Shown piece by piece: positions 17,705 through 26,210 of a DNA stretch of 64,000 bases (its first letter is position 1; each line of letters starts with the position of its first letter). The notes beneath the pieces are model-generated. The model ran no database searches, was not told the origin of the DNA, and saw only the letters and a program-made list of their open reading frames with translations. Origin of the DNA: Dulcicalothrix desertica PCC 7102 (GTDB lineage Bacteria > Cyanobacteriota > Cyanobacteriia > Cyanobacteriales > Nostocaceae); NCBI RefSeq assembly GCF_003991905.1, contig NZ_RSCL01000001.1, positions 558,654-622,653 on the forward strand. Direction: 5' to 3'. A program made the position numbers and the translations under genes.

Positions 17705-18049
17705 TTAGCCCTTTTTGCGAGGTAAATCTATTGCGATTACAATACCAAGGGCAATAGCAGTATTTTTAGAAACGAGGTATCCAGAGCCATCTATATCAAT
17801 TACGAAATCACCCTCACCTGCGACAGCTACATTAGCTGTAGGATTATTACCATTCGCTATACCTAATCCTGTACCAATTGCAATGGCGCCACCGTTTCGT
17901 AGTGGTTTGGCGAAAGTATTTGTTGATGCATAAGTTTTGGGTGAAGACCCTGTGGCTGATGCATTAGCTGCGACAGTAGCTCTAACAGAACCTAAAATTA
18001 AATCGGTTTCTGGGATATTGCCTAGATAGGACAAATCTACAATCTGCAT
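17705..18049 (-). CDS. DLSxLE-type peptide with GS instead of GG, member 4
   Basis: From the ATG at 18049 the product is 114 residues and starts MQIVDLSYLGNIPETDLILG followed by Ser. The leader matches the other family members, but the last position is Ser rather than Gly, so cleavage by the C39 peptidase may be weak or absent. The core holds GGAIAIGTGLGIANGNNPT, paralogous to the peptide at 13687-14019, and ends with a basic LPRKKG. A GTG at 18064 would add five residues, but family alignment favours 18049. It lies 45 bp upstream of the radical SAM gene. Confidence 0.75.
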   Translation of the reverse strand: MQIVDLSYLGNIPETDLILGSVRATVAANASATGSSPKTYASTNTFAKPLRNGGAIAIGTGLGIANGNNPTANVAVAGEGDFVIDIDGSGYLVSKNTAIALGIVIAIDLPRKKG

Positions 18050-18102
18050 AATTAAGGAACACACTTTTTTAACTAAAATTTACGAACTCACACGAACTCA
18101 GT

Positions 18103-18537
18103 TTATGTATCTGATGCTTGAGAAGTTTGGTCAAGTGGACTAATTACTATGCCATACAAAGGTTGTGGTTGGGGTAGTGGCTTCGGTAATGGTCTAGGCC
18201 AAGGTTTGGGCCAAGGTTTAGGATACCCTTTGGGAGGCCAAGATATAACGCCGTATAGTGGTTGAACAATAGAATCTTCTGGAGCAATGCTCGCAATTCC
18301 ACCAACAGCTCCCACTAGTTCCTCTTCACTGAGTTCGTTAAACTGACCTAATTCTTTTAACTCTAATATTTGGATAGCGGCTGTTTCAAATTCTTTTTGA
18401 GAGAAATTATAGCCTTTCTCTTGCAAAAATTGTTCTGCTTCTTCAGCTTTCTTATTAATTAACTGAGTGCGAAAAGCTTCGTCTTTAACAAGTTTGACAA
18501 GGAAGTCTTTAACTTTTTGCAAAATTTCTAAAGACAT
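18103..18537 (-). CDS. Nif11-type leader peptide precursor with Pro/Trp/Lys repeat core
   Basis: From the ATG at 18537, supported by AGGAGA eight bases upstream, the product is 144 residues. Residues 1-78 are a Nif11-like leader (LVKDEAFRTQLINK, GYNFSQKEFETAA) ending in the classic ELSEEELVGAVGG cleavage site. The core begins IASIAPEDSIVQPLYGVISW and has a repeat zone with YPK, WPK, WPR, LPK and LPQ units separated by Pro, then a second PLYGIVISPL. Aromatic-x-Lys/Arg triplets resemble those crosslinked by some radical SAM enzymes. The radical SAM gene lies two genes downstream. Maturation, cleavage by the C39 exporter and function are inferred. Confidence 0.85.
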   Translation of the reverse strand: MSLEILQKVKDFLVKLVKDEAFRTQLINKKAEEAEQFLQEKGYNFSQKEFETAAIQILELKELGQFNELSEEELVGAVGGIASIAPEDSIVQPLYGVISWPPKGYPKPWPKPWPRPLPKPLPQPQPLYGIVISPLDQTSQASDT

Positions 18538-18718
18538 ATTATCTTCTCCTGAAATTATTACTTTTCGTAATGCTTTTTTCAATTGGAAATCCTTGAAGCA
18601 AAGATTTACCGTAATACATTAGATATGAGAGTACACAGCAGGGTCTGCTACTTGATGTAACTGCTCGGATGCAGAATAATTATCTGTAATGATTTGCGGA
18701 CATCGTATACAAGCAGCC

Positions 18719-18874
18719 TTACCTTCCTGCAATTATTGCGGCTTCTTGATCAGAGACAGCGAATAATGCGTCTTTTGTTTCTACTAAACTTCTTCGTGTT
18801 ATAGCATTTGTAATGGCATCATCAATTAAGTCATTGATTTCCATTTGATGGTTAAATTTTTTGTTTTCTTCCAT
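18719..18874 (-). CDS. Leader-only precursor peptide, apparently frameshifted at the GG site
   Basis: A 51-residue frame from an ATG at 18874 preceded by AGAGGAACAG. It looks like a precursor leader (MEINDLIDDAITNAITRRSL ... ALFAVSDQEAAIIAG) but stops at IAGR just where IAGG would be expected. Dropping one A in GGAAGG restores IAGG and opens 35 more residues (KAACIRCPQ ... DPAVYSHI) to a stop at 18619. So this is either a recently broken precursor, a sequencing error, or less likely a programmed frameshift. The leader type differs from the DLSxLE family. Confidence 0.6.
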   Translation of the reverse strand: MEENKKFNHQMEINDLIDDAITNAITRRSLVETKDALFAVSDQEAAIIAGR

Positions 18875-18910
18875 GTCTCTGTTCCTCTTAACTTTGTTTA
18901 CAGGGTGGTC

Positions 18911-18943
18911 AGATTCCCGACTTCTCTAAGAAGTCGGGAATCT
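18911..18943. terminator. Strong 15-bp hairpin between two peptide genes
   Basis: Perfect arms AGATTCCCGACTTCT (18911-18925) and AGAAGTCGGGAATCT (18929-18943) with a three-base loop. It sits between the peptide gene 18967-19314 and the leader-only gene 18719-18874. No T-run follows on either strand, so it may be an attenuator, an RNA-processing site or a terminator. Confidence 0.6.
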
Positions 18944-18966
18944 TAATGACACAAATTACTAGGGGG

Positions 18967-19314
18967 TCAAGACGATTTGATAGATGATGTAGAAGCAAAC
19001 ACAAAGTCTGTACCAGTTAACATACCAAACTTGGTTGTGCCATCCTGACTCGTCACTTGATATCCGGATATACCTGCGCTTGTGTTTTCAAGCTTCTCAA
19101 TAGTATTTCCATCTTCGGAAGCAAGGGGTGTTACCTCTAAAGGTACGCCAGATAGATCAAATAGCTCACTTAGATCAGGCATAAGTCTCTCTAGTAAGGG
19201 TTTTACTCTAGAACTTATCCCTATTTCCCCAAGAGTCAATCCACCTTTGACCTCAACCTCATTTTCTGCTACTACTTCACAAAAACTCAAGTCTGATATC
19301 TTTAATTGACACAT
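18967..19314 (-). CDS. GG-leader secreted peptide (DLSxLE-type), member 5
   Basis: A 115-residue protein with leader LKISDLSFCEVVAENEVEVK then GG. The start at 19314 has GAGGTG five bases upstream. The mature part of about 90 residues (LTLGEIGISSRVKPLLERLM) is less Gly-rich than its relatives, more acidic, and looks like it could fold by itself (FDLSGVPLEVTPLASEDG and GYQVTSQDGTTKFGM). Leader and context support export by the C39 transporter. Nothing shows its activity. Confidence 0.75.
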   Translation of the reverse strand: MCQLKISDLSFCEVVAENEVEVKGGLTLGEIGISSRVKPLLERLMPDLSELFDLSGVPLEVTPLASEDGNTIEKLENTSAGISGYQVTSQDGTTKFGMLTGTDFVFASTSSIKSS

Positions 19315-19452
19315 ATTGCACCTCTAGTTACATGAAGCAAAAATTGAAGAATTTTAGTTATTTTCATTTGTCTTGTCGATCAATTGCTTAATCATTAATT
19401 CACATTATGAGCCTCCTTTTTGAGGTATTCAGGAATATATCTACCTAATTGT

Positions 19453-22400
19453 TTATGAAATCCTTGACAAATCATCATACTCATGTGATAGCTTTTGCTG
19501 TTGATGAATTTTGCTTAAATTCAAGTGGACTTCTGTGTGCTGGGGATTAAGTTCTATTACTTTTTGATAATGGGTAATTGCCTGTTGCCACTTTCCTTGT
19601 TCTTGCAGCACAATCCCTAAGTTGTAATGAGCTTCTACTAAATCAGGTTGGAGGGCAATGCTAGAGCGATAGTAAGCTACAGCGGTCTGTAAATCACCAG
19701 CTTTTTTCTTTTGCATACCCAACTTGTGATTCAATTGAGCATAGTTAAGTTTTTGTTCGCTTGAAAGCTTGTCTTGGCTGTGCAGCGCATTACCTAAATT
19801 AACGTCTGCTTCTATAAAGTCTGGCTTAAGTTCTAAGGCTTTTTGATAGTATTGAACTGCTTCGTCCAATAGTCCTTGTTGTTGCAGAGCAGAGCCTAAG
19901 TTGTTGTAAATTGGTAGTGAGTCTGGTCGTAGGGCTAGAGCTTGATGATAAGCGATGACAGCTTCCCCGTACTGTTTTTGAGCAAAACACAAATTACCTA
20001 AACTGAACCAAACCTTAACGGAGTCTGGTTGAACTTGTGTCGCAGTATTCAACCATGTAAGAGCGGTTTCGGGTTGCCCTAACTGTTGCGCCAGCATACC
20101 TAAACTGTATAAAGCTTCCGGGTGGTCAGGTTGTTTTTCTAGAACTTGACGATATAGCTGTTCAGCCTCAACTAGACGATTGGCTCGATGGTGTTGAACT
20201 GCGAGTTGAAGGGTTTCTGCCACATCTGAGGCGCCAAATCGTCTTGGCTTATTAACTACCTTGAAAAGAAAATCCTCTAGCGCTCTAACTGGTTTTAAGT
20301 CGCCGTATAACTTATATTTATTTTCAGCAACTTGTCGAGAGATGTGTTGACGATATTCATCATTTTGCCCTAAACGAACTGCCACCTGTACATACTCATC
20401 TATAGTTGCAGCAATCGTCTCTTCTAAACCCATCATTTTGAGAATAGCCATAGTATGCCGTCCTCGCATTGTGTCTCCAGACAAGGTGACAACTGGTATA
20501 TTATGAGCGATTACTTCTAACGTCGAGTTGCATCCTGACCAACTAATGCTATCCAAGAATACATCTGCTGACATGGTAGTACTGATAAACTGTTTACCCT
20601 CTAAGCGAGGCAAAAAGATGCAGTAATCTTGATAATTAAGTCCAAATTCCTCAAAACTTCGTTTTATCCTTTCGCGAAACATCTCTGTAATATACTTGCT
20701 TTGCTGCGCCTCAACAAAGACAAACTTACACTTAGCTGAGTGTTTAGCTAAGTCCTTGGCAATTCTAGAAAAGACATTATCATACTGTGGTAAATATTTA
20801 TACAAAGATTGACAGCACCAGAACATAATTTCGTCGTCTGCGATACCAATTTCCCGTTTACTAGTTGGTTGAGCTTCAATTGTTAACGGCGTATAATGAA
20901 TTGATAAATTCGGCAATCTGACTAACTGTTCTGTATAGTGTTCTTGAGCATTTTCTGGTTCCATTAAGTCACTGCTCAAATAATAGTCAATCGTCGGTAG
21001 TCCACTAGTAACAGGGTGTCCCCAAGATGTCATTTGAATTGGAGCTAGCCTTAAACAACCCAATTTTACTGTTGTTGAGTCCATGCCAAATTCTGGAAAA
21101 ATTAGGATGTGTAACTTGTCTTGTTGAATAATTTCAGCCCACCTTTCCAGCGGTAAAGAACCTTGAGTAAATTTGTCAAATGCTTTCGCAGCAGAAGTAG
21201 TTCCCGGATCGCGTTCGTTGTTCGTGTGATAGCCAAATAATTCAAACTCGCTTCTATCCAAGTTTTCTACCCAACCCTTTAAGGGGATTTTCCAATTAGA
21301 ATGATTGTAAAAAAATCTGGAAACAAAACCGATGCGAATTTTTTGATTGGCTGCTAATTTTGGCAGGGCGATGGGTTGGTGCCACTGAGGATAGCGACTC
21401 GACATTAACCCAGCAATCATTTGCCCATAAATTTGCTGCAAAGGACGGTCATTTAAGCCTTGATAAGCTAGATAAAAAGGCTGAATGAGACCAACACTTA
21501 TAGCTGCCTCTGCTCTTTCAGAGGAAGTCGCAACTTGATAGTAGTTCGCTAAAGAAAGCAGATGTTGCTGATAGTGCTTTCGCTTCAAATCAATCTCGTC
21601 AACACTGGAATAAATAGTTGGTAGCTGACTTACACAAATGCCTAACTTTGCTTCAGCAAAATTAGGATCAATTTTTAAAACTTGATTGTATGATTCTATC
21701 GCTTCCTCTAGGCGCCCCTGGTCGTAAAGTGTGTTTCCCAAGTTCTGATGAAACTTAGGATAGTTATGCTTAAAGCTGATAGCTTGCTTGAAGGATTCAA
21801 CAGCTGCATCAAACTTATTCTGTTTCTTAAAGATAGCACCTAAGTTGTTATAGGTACCAGCGTAGTCAGGCTTAATAGCTAATGCTCGTTGGTAGGACTC
21901 TACCGCTGCATCGAACCTGCCTTTTTCCTGTAGGACAATTCCTAAATTGTTATGAGCTTCAGCACAGTCCGGCTTAATAGCTAATGCTCGTTGGTAGGAC
22001 TCTACCGCTGCATCGAACCTGCCTTTTTCCTGTAAGACAATTCCTAAATTGTTATGAGCTTTAACACAGTCAGGATTATTTTTTAATGATTGGTGGTAAG
22101 ATTCTATAGCTGCTTCTAAGTTACCTTGTTGCTGGTAGAGATTTCCTAAATTATAATAAGCTTCGGCATAGTCTGACTTGAGCCTCAAAGCTTGCTGGTA
22201 AAATTCTATAGCTGCGTCTAACTTACCTTGTTTTTGGAGGACATTTCCTAAATTATAATAAGCCTCTGCATAGTCAGGTTTAAGCCTTAATGCTTGTTTG
22301 TAAAAATCTACAGCTGTGTTTAAAAATCCCTGTTCCTCAAATATATTTCCTAAATTGTTACTTGCTGTTGTCTGATATTGATTGTTTAATTCGGGTTGAA

Positions 22401-22521
22401 GTTCCAATACCTTTCTGTACAGCAATTCTGCTTCATTCCACTCACCAGACTGATGCTTATGAATTGCCGATTCAATAAGGAATTTAGCATTAGTTGCTAA
22501 AATTTTTTCGGTATCATTCAT
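19453..22521 (-). CDS. TPR - GT41 (O-GlcNAc-transferase/SPINDLY-like) - TPR protein
   Basis: The 1022-residue protein has about eight TPR units in residues 10-300, a GT41-type catalytic region at about 390-735, and five to six further TPR units from about 755 to the end. GT41 landmarks are IGFVSRFFYNHSNWKI, the LAPIQMTSWGHPVTSGLPTI block and the nucleotide-sugar site region LDSISWSGCNSTLEV followed by GDTMRGRHT. GT41 enzymes transfer GlcNAc or another sugar to Ser/Thr of proteins in the cytosol. Its position among Ser/Thr-rich peptide genes makes those peptides candidate acceptors. Two TPR units are nearly identical at DNA level (21869-22061). Confidence 0.9.
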   Translation of the reverse strand: MNDTEKILATNAKFLIESAIHKHQSGEWNEAELLYRKVLELQPELNNQYQTTASNNLGNIFEEQGFLNTAVDFYKQALRLKPDYAEAYYNLGNVLQKQGKLDAAIEFYQQALRLKSDYAEAYYNLGNLYQQQGNLEAAIESYHQSLKNNPDCVKAHNNLGIVLQEKGRFDAAVESYQRALAIKPDCAEAHNNLGIVLQEKGRFDAAVESYQRALAIKPDYAGTYNNLGAIFKKQNKFDAAVESFKQAISFKHNYPKFHQNLGNTLYDQGRLEEAIESYNQVLKIDPNFAEAKLGICVSQLPTIYSSVDEIDLKRKHYQQHLLSLANYYQVATSSERAEAAISVGLIQPFYLAYQGLNDRPLQQIYGQMIAGLMSSRYPQWHQPIALPKLAANQKIRIGFVSRFFYNHSNWKIPLKGWVENLDRSEFELFGYHTNNERDPGTTSAAKAFDKFTQGSLPLERWAEIIQQDKLHILIFPEFGMDSTTVKLGCLRLAPIQMTSWGHPVTSGLPTIDYYLSSDLMEPENAQEHYTEQLVRLPNLSIHYTPLTIEAQPTSKREIGIADDEIMFWCCQSLYKYLPQYDNVFSRIAKDLAKHSAKCKFVFVEAQQSKYITEMFRERIKRSFEEFGLNYQDYCIFLPRLEGKQFISTTMSADVFLDSISWSGCNSTLEVIAHNIPVVTLSGDTMRGRHTMAILKMMGLEETIAATIDEYVQVAVRLGQNDEYRQHISRQVAENKYKLYGDLKPVRALEDFLFKVVNKPRRFGASDVAETLQLAVQHHRANRLVEAEQLYRQVLEKQPDHPEALYSLGMLAQQLGQPETALTWLNTATQVQPDSVKVWFSLGNLCFAQKQYGEAVIAYHQALALRPDSLPIYNNLGSALQQQGLLDEAVQYYQKALELKPDFIEADVNLGNALHSQDKLSSEQKLNYAQLNHKLGMQKKKAGDLQTAVAYYRSSIALQPDLVEAHYNLGIVLQEQGKWQQAITHYQKVIELNPQHTEVHLNLSKIHQQQKLSHEYDDLSRIS
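21869..22061 (-). repeat. Recent 102-bp tandem duplication of a TPR unit
   Basis: Bases 21869-21959 and 21971-22061 are identical except for one position, with a 102-bp (34-residue) period. This is within the TPR-GT41 gene and keeps the frame, so one TPR unit has recently been duplicated or homogenised. Confidence 0.85.
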
Positions 22522-23014
22522 GGCGATATCAAAATAACTCGTTATCTGCTATAAGTCCCACGACATACAAATTCAAATTAGAGGTTAGTATTACAATGCT
22601 TTCCTGCTTCACAGCTTGATTTCTTAGATTATTAAAATTAGGGTGCTGTATCCTAAATTAATTCCAATTAATCAATTGTTTATTAATTTTGTTTTGTTTG
22701 ATTTTAACTTTGAATTATTTTGGCTTGTCTAAAATACTATCCAGTTTTACGATTTTGGATGTCGTTTGAACTTTGTTTATTGATTTGAATTTTGAAACTT
22801 TATAATCTGCTGTACATTTTTAAAGGCACAGCAGATTAAATGTTTATTAAAGTACTTTAAAGACCGCCAAAATCTACTCAATATCTTACAGCAGAAATAG
22901 AAATACCGTTCATTATATGAATCGACTTTCCGGATTAGTCAAGTTATGCTCGGATTTCAAAACTGGTGCCAAGTTTACTAGCTTTTGGCTGTCTTTATTT
23001 TTCATCACCAGGAA
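22522..23014. other. AT-rich intergenic region
   Basis: About 490 bases between the TPR-GT41 start and the end of the member 6 peptide gene. No convincing short gene was found. It is expected to contain the promoter of the downstream minus-strand genes. Confidence 0.5.
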
Positions 23015-23290
23015 CTAGAATTTAGCAAATGCGATAGAGCCGGAACTATTTACACCATTATTAAGGTAGGTGAAAGTTTGAGTTGCGGAATCGTTAGTAC
23101 CCAAAACAGTTGCTTCAGCTACTGCAGCAGCTCCTGACACATTAACTTTAGAGTTAAAGTTTTTATTGTCTCTAATGTTAATGTCTATATCAACTCTGGT
23201 TACTTCGCTGCTGTTCCGACTTGCCACTACGAAACCACCAAACACTGCATCTTCATTAGCTTCCAAGTAGTTTAGATCAGAAATAATCAT
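23015..23290 (-). CDS. GG-leader secreted peptide (DLSxLE-type), member 6
   Basis: A 91-residue protein with leader MIISDLNYLEANEDAVFGG and a mature part FVVASRNSSEVTRVDIDINI onward. The core is rich in Asn, Val, Ser and Thr with alternating polarity, suggesting beta structure. The ATG at 23290 is preceded by AGGAGA. It is the precursor closest to the export genes, about 450 bp downstream of the PPIase gene, and may be the primary substrate. Function is unknown. Confidence 0.8.
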   Translation of the reverse strand: MIISDLNYLEANEDAVFGGFVVASRNSSEVTRVDIDINIRDNKNFNSKVNVSGAAAVAEATVLGTNDSATQTFTYLNNGVNSSGSIAFAKF

Positions 23291-23746
23291 TGTTTTTCTC
23301 CTGGGAATTACTTGTTTTTAGAATCCGATGTGAGAAGTTCGTTTTCCCTCTCACATTTCTACTATAACTTATTCACTTAAAAAGTCAACAACTTTTTTGC
23401 TTTTTTTGCATAGATTTTATCAAAAATAAATTATTTATTTTTACGAACTAATCAATGAGTTTAAAAGTAATTAAACATGACAAAACTGGGCAGTAATTAC
23501 TTGCTTTTTTTACTGCTCAGGCACTTTTAAAGATTATTTTTTTGTGTTTATTTTGGACTAAATGCTTGTAAATCAAGCTCTTGCAGCGACATTAACTATT
23601 TTTTGATTGATAATTAAACTGAACTTCTTTTTTTGTAGAAAAAACTTATTTATAAGCAAAATAATTTATTTTTACCTACTATTTAGTTAAATTATCAACG
23701 AAAAAAATGGATTTAATTGGTTATTACGTATTACTAGTAAATGGCT
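23291..23746. other. AT-rich intergenic region
   Basis: About 455 bases with no recognisable gene, very AT-rich, between the PPIase gene and the peptide gene at 23015-23290. Probably holds the peptide gene promoter. Confidence 0.5.
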
Positions 23747-24523
23747 TTAAGCTTGCTTAAAAAGTTCTGACTGTGATTGTGAATTATCATCAGAGTTTAT
23801 CTGAGTGACGATTTCCATAACCTCTATTTGTTGCTGTAACCAATCAGAAAACATTTCCTCTGTGATTTTTTCGCGTAATTCCTCATCTAATTGAGGTTGA
23901 ATAATTTCCTCCACCCAAATTAAATACACACATGAAGGCGTGGTAATCGGTTTGAGAATCTGAGGTGGAGTTGCCGCAAATACAGCCGCCGCAATCTCTG
24001 GACGAAATGAACTACGGCGCCGCAGTCCTTTGTATCCACCCGCGCGGCGAAGTTCTGGCTCTTGAATGAATTGGCGAGCAATTTCAGCAAAAGTGATTTC
24101 ACCTTCTTCTATGGCATAAAACAATTCCAAGGCTAAGTCACGCTCCTCAAAGACGACTTCATAGGTAGCTGCTTGATCGTAATCGAGTCTATGCTCATAA
24201 AAGTACTTTTCCACATGAGGAGAAAACATGTGATGAGCTAGCTTCCGAGACAGAGCTTGGTTATGGACTAATTCTTCAAACTCTTTTACAGAAAGATGAT
24301 GCTTTTCTAGCCATGTCCATGTATCCTTTGCTTTTACCAGTTTCTTTTCTAACCGCAGTTTGTCACCTTCAATCTGCAATTCTTCATTCGTGACAGTAAT
24401 TCCTGCTTTTTGGGCTGATACAGCAATAATATGAGCTTCGGCAATCGCTTCTATGACACTGGGAATTTGGCAGGAGAGTTTGAGGTTGTAAATGATATCT
24501 GAACTAGAAATGGTGAACGACAT
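23747..24523 (-). CDS. Parvulin-type peptidyl-prolyl isomerase linked to the exporter
   Basis: The 258-residue protein has an N-terminal SurA-like helical region and a parvulin-like (PpiC) domain at about 130-215, with FAEIARQFIQEPELRRAGGY and PPQILKPITTPSCVYLIWVEE as the usual landmarks. There is no signal peptide, so it acts in the cytosol or is exported by an unusual route. AAGGAGA precedes the ATG at 24523. It sits directly downstream of the HlyD gene. PPIases of this type are often found beside C39 ABC/HlyD genes in cyanobacteria; a role in folding or guiding Pro-containing substrates is inferred. Confidence 0.85.
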   Translation of the reverse strand: MSFTISSSDIIYNLKLSCQIPSVIEAIAEAHIIAVSAQKAGITVTNEELQIEGDKLRLEKKLVKAKDTWTWLEKHHLSVKEFEELVHNQALSRKLAHHMFSPHVEKYFYEHRLDYDQAATYEVVFEERDLALELFYAIEEGEITFAEIARQFIQEPELRRAGGYKGLRRRSSFRPEIAAAVFAATPPQILKPITTPSCVYLIWVEEIIQPQLDEELREKITEEMFSDWLQQQIEVMEIVTQINSDDNSQSQSELFKQA

Positions 24524-24544
24524 ATGTTTTTTCTCCTTTCCATG

Positions 24545-24573
24545 TATAACTCATAACTCATAACTCATAACTC
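24545..24573. repeat. Heptamer tandem repeat ATAACTC
   Basis: Four head-to-tail copies of a seven-base unit in the gap between the HlyD stop and the PPIase gene. It is typical of the short tandem heptamers of filamentous cyanobacteria. Confidence 0.7.
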
Positions 24574-26121
24574 TTAAACCTCTAAACCTCCTTTTTGCAG
24601 TTTCTTAAATGGGTCTAAAACAAAGTCAATAACACGACGTTGACGAATGATGACTTCAGCAGTTGCAGTTTGACCAGCGGTTAATGGAATGCGTTTGCTG
24701 CCATTGTTAACATACTGCTGTTCTAAAGCAATTTCTAAGTCATAGGTTTCGATAGTTCCTCCACTAGGTGTTTGATTCACTTTCGAGTCAGGGGAAATTC
24801 GTGCGACTTTCCCAGGTACAATGCCATGTTCTTGGAAGGGATAAGCGTCAAACTTAATTTTGACTGGCATTCCCACCTTCAAAAAGCCGCTATCTTGACT
24901 AGGTATGCTTGCTTTGAGTACGTAACCTACATTTTTAGGTGCAATTTGTGCAACTCTTTGACCAGGTTGTACGACTGTTCCAGGTTTGCTAAATGGCAAC
25001 TCAAAAATTATCCCGTCGAGGGGAGACATAACTATTCTTTGTTGTAACTGAAGCTTTAACGATGTCATTTGGCTAGTCGTTTGAGCAATAGCCGATTGAT
25101 TTGCTGTAATTTGGGCAATCAAGTCTTTGAGTTGTTGCTCATTTTTTAAAACGGCTAGTTTGCCATTTTTTTGTAAGCTAGTATAGCTGTCTTGCACCTC
25201 TTGCAACCGAAGTTTCGCTTGTTTAATGTCAGACTCAAGCTGGCTAACTGTTGTTTGATAGCGACTTTTCTCTTCGGCTAAACGTAGTTCTGCTTGTTTT
25301 ACGTCGTATACATTTTTTTGATATGTGCGCTTACTTTCTTGTTCTTCTTTTTTGAGTTGATCAACCTGCATTGCGGAAATGGCGCCATCTTTAACCAGAT
25401 TGTTAAAGCGTTCAACTTGTTTTGAATCAATACTCAAGCGGTTCTTAGATGCTTCTTTATCATTAAGAGTAACTTGAATTTGAGAAAGCGCTTGACTAAC
25501 TAATGCCTGTTTTTCCGACTTTTGCAGGTTATAAGTACTCTGCTTTGAATCCAGATTCTGCTTTGCTTGGTTGATTTGCGAAAGCTTTTCTGATTCTTGA
25601 GATTTATTTTGCTGTTCAGTAACGCTAATCGTCAACTGTAATTGATTCTTGAGAATATTGAGTTGCACGCGCTGATTTTGTAGTCCAACTAGCTTTGCCT
25701 CGGTCTCTTTGATTTGTGTTCGCAAGATTTCCGAATCTAATTCTAGTAGCACTTGCCCAGCTTTAACGGTTTCACCTTCCTTAACTTTGACTGCTTTAAC
25801 ACTTCCACCAACTTCAGAATCCAATTTTAGTGTTGCACCTTTTGGTTCTATACGTCCTCTTGCACTTCCAGTCTCATCTACTTTGGAATACATCGACCAA
25901 GGTAAAGCTAAAACACCAAAGCCAAGTAGAACGTACAGTAAACCGCGCGTCCAAAGTCTCGGTAAGGCATCGAGTAGTTCTTCACTACCGTGGAATAAAT
26001 CTTTACTATCATCAAATGTTTCTACTGGGTCGCGGATTGCATGATTTTCTCCCGCGCGTATATCGCTTTGAGACTGGTGCTGTTCCTCTTCAGGAAGAGG
26101 ATTAAGAAATGGTTGGGACAT
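24574..26121 (-). CDS. HlyD-family periplasmic adaptor of the C39 ABC exporter
   Basis: The 515-residue protein has one membrane segment at about residues 57-78 (GLLYVLLGFGVLALPWSM), a first lipoyl half (VKAVKVKEGETVKAGQVLLE), a long coiled coil at about 135-350 rich in Gln, Lys and Glu, a second lipoyl half (RIVMSPLDGIIFELPF) and a beta-barrel region near the end. This is the standard adaptor layout of type I secretion. It would bridge the inner-membrane exporter to an outer-membrane channel such as a TolC-like protein encoded elsewhere. It lies 89 bp after the exporter gene on the same strand. Confidence 0.93.
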   Translation of the reverse strand: MSQPFLNPLPEEEQHQSQSDIRAGENHAIRDPVETFDDSKDLFHGSEELLDALPRLWTRGLLYVLLGFGVLALPWSMYSKVDETGSARGRIEPKGATLKLDSEVGGSVKAVKVKEGETVKAGQVLLELDSEILRTQIKETEAKLVGLQNQRVQLNILKNQLQLTISVTEQQNKSQESEKLSQINQAKQNLDSKQSTYNLQKSEKQALVSQALSQIQVTLNDKEASKNRLSIDSKQVERFNNLVKDGAISAMQVDQLKKEEQESKRTYQKNVYDVKQAELRLAEEKSRYQTTVSQLESDIKQAKLRLQEVQDSYTSLQKNGKLAVLKNEQQLKDLIAQITANQSAIAQTTSQMTSLKLQLQQRIVMSPLDGIIFELPFSKPGTVVQPGQRVAQIAPKNVGYVLKASIPSQDSGFLKVGMPVKIKFDAYPFQEHGIVPGKVARISPDSKVNQTPSGGTIETYDLEIALEQQYVNNGSKRIPLTAGQTATAEVIIRQRRVIDFVLDPFKKLQKGGLEV

Positions 26122-26160
26122 GGTTAAGAAGAGTGCAAGGTATGAATCGTTAAATTCAAA

Positions 26161-26196
26161 GATAATTACGAAAGATAATTACAAAAGATAATTACA
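26161..26196. repeat. Three tandem copies of GATAATTAC
   Basis: Three GATAATTAC units separated by four to five purine-rich bases in the 89-bp gap between the exporter and HlyD genes. Possibly slippage-generated; no function evident. Confidence 0.65.
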
Positions 26197-26210
26197 GGCG
26201 CCTTTTTGAG

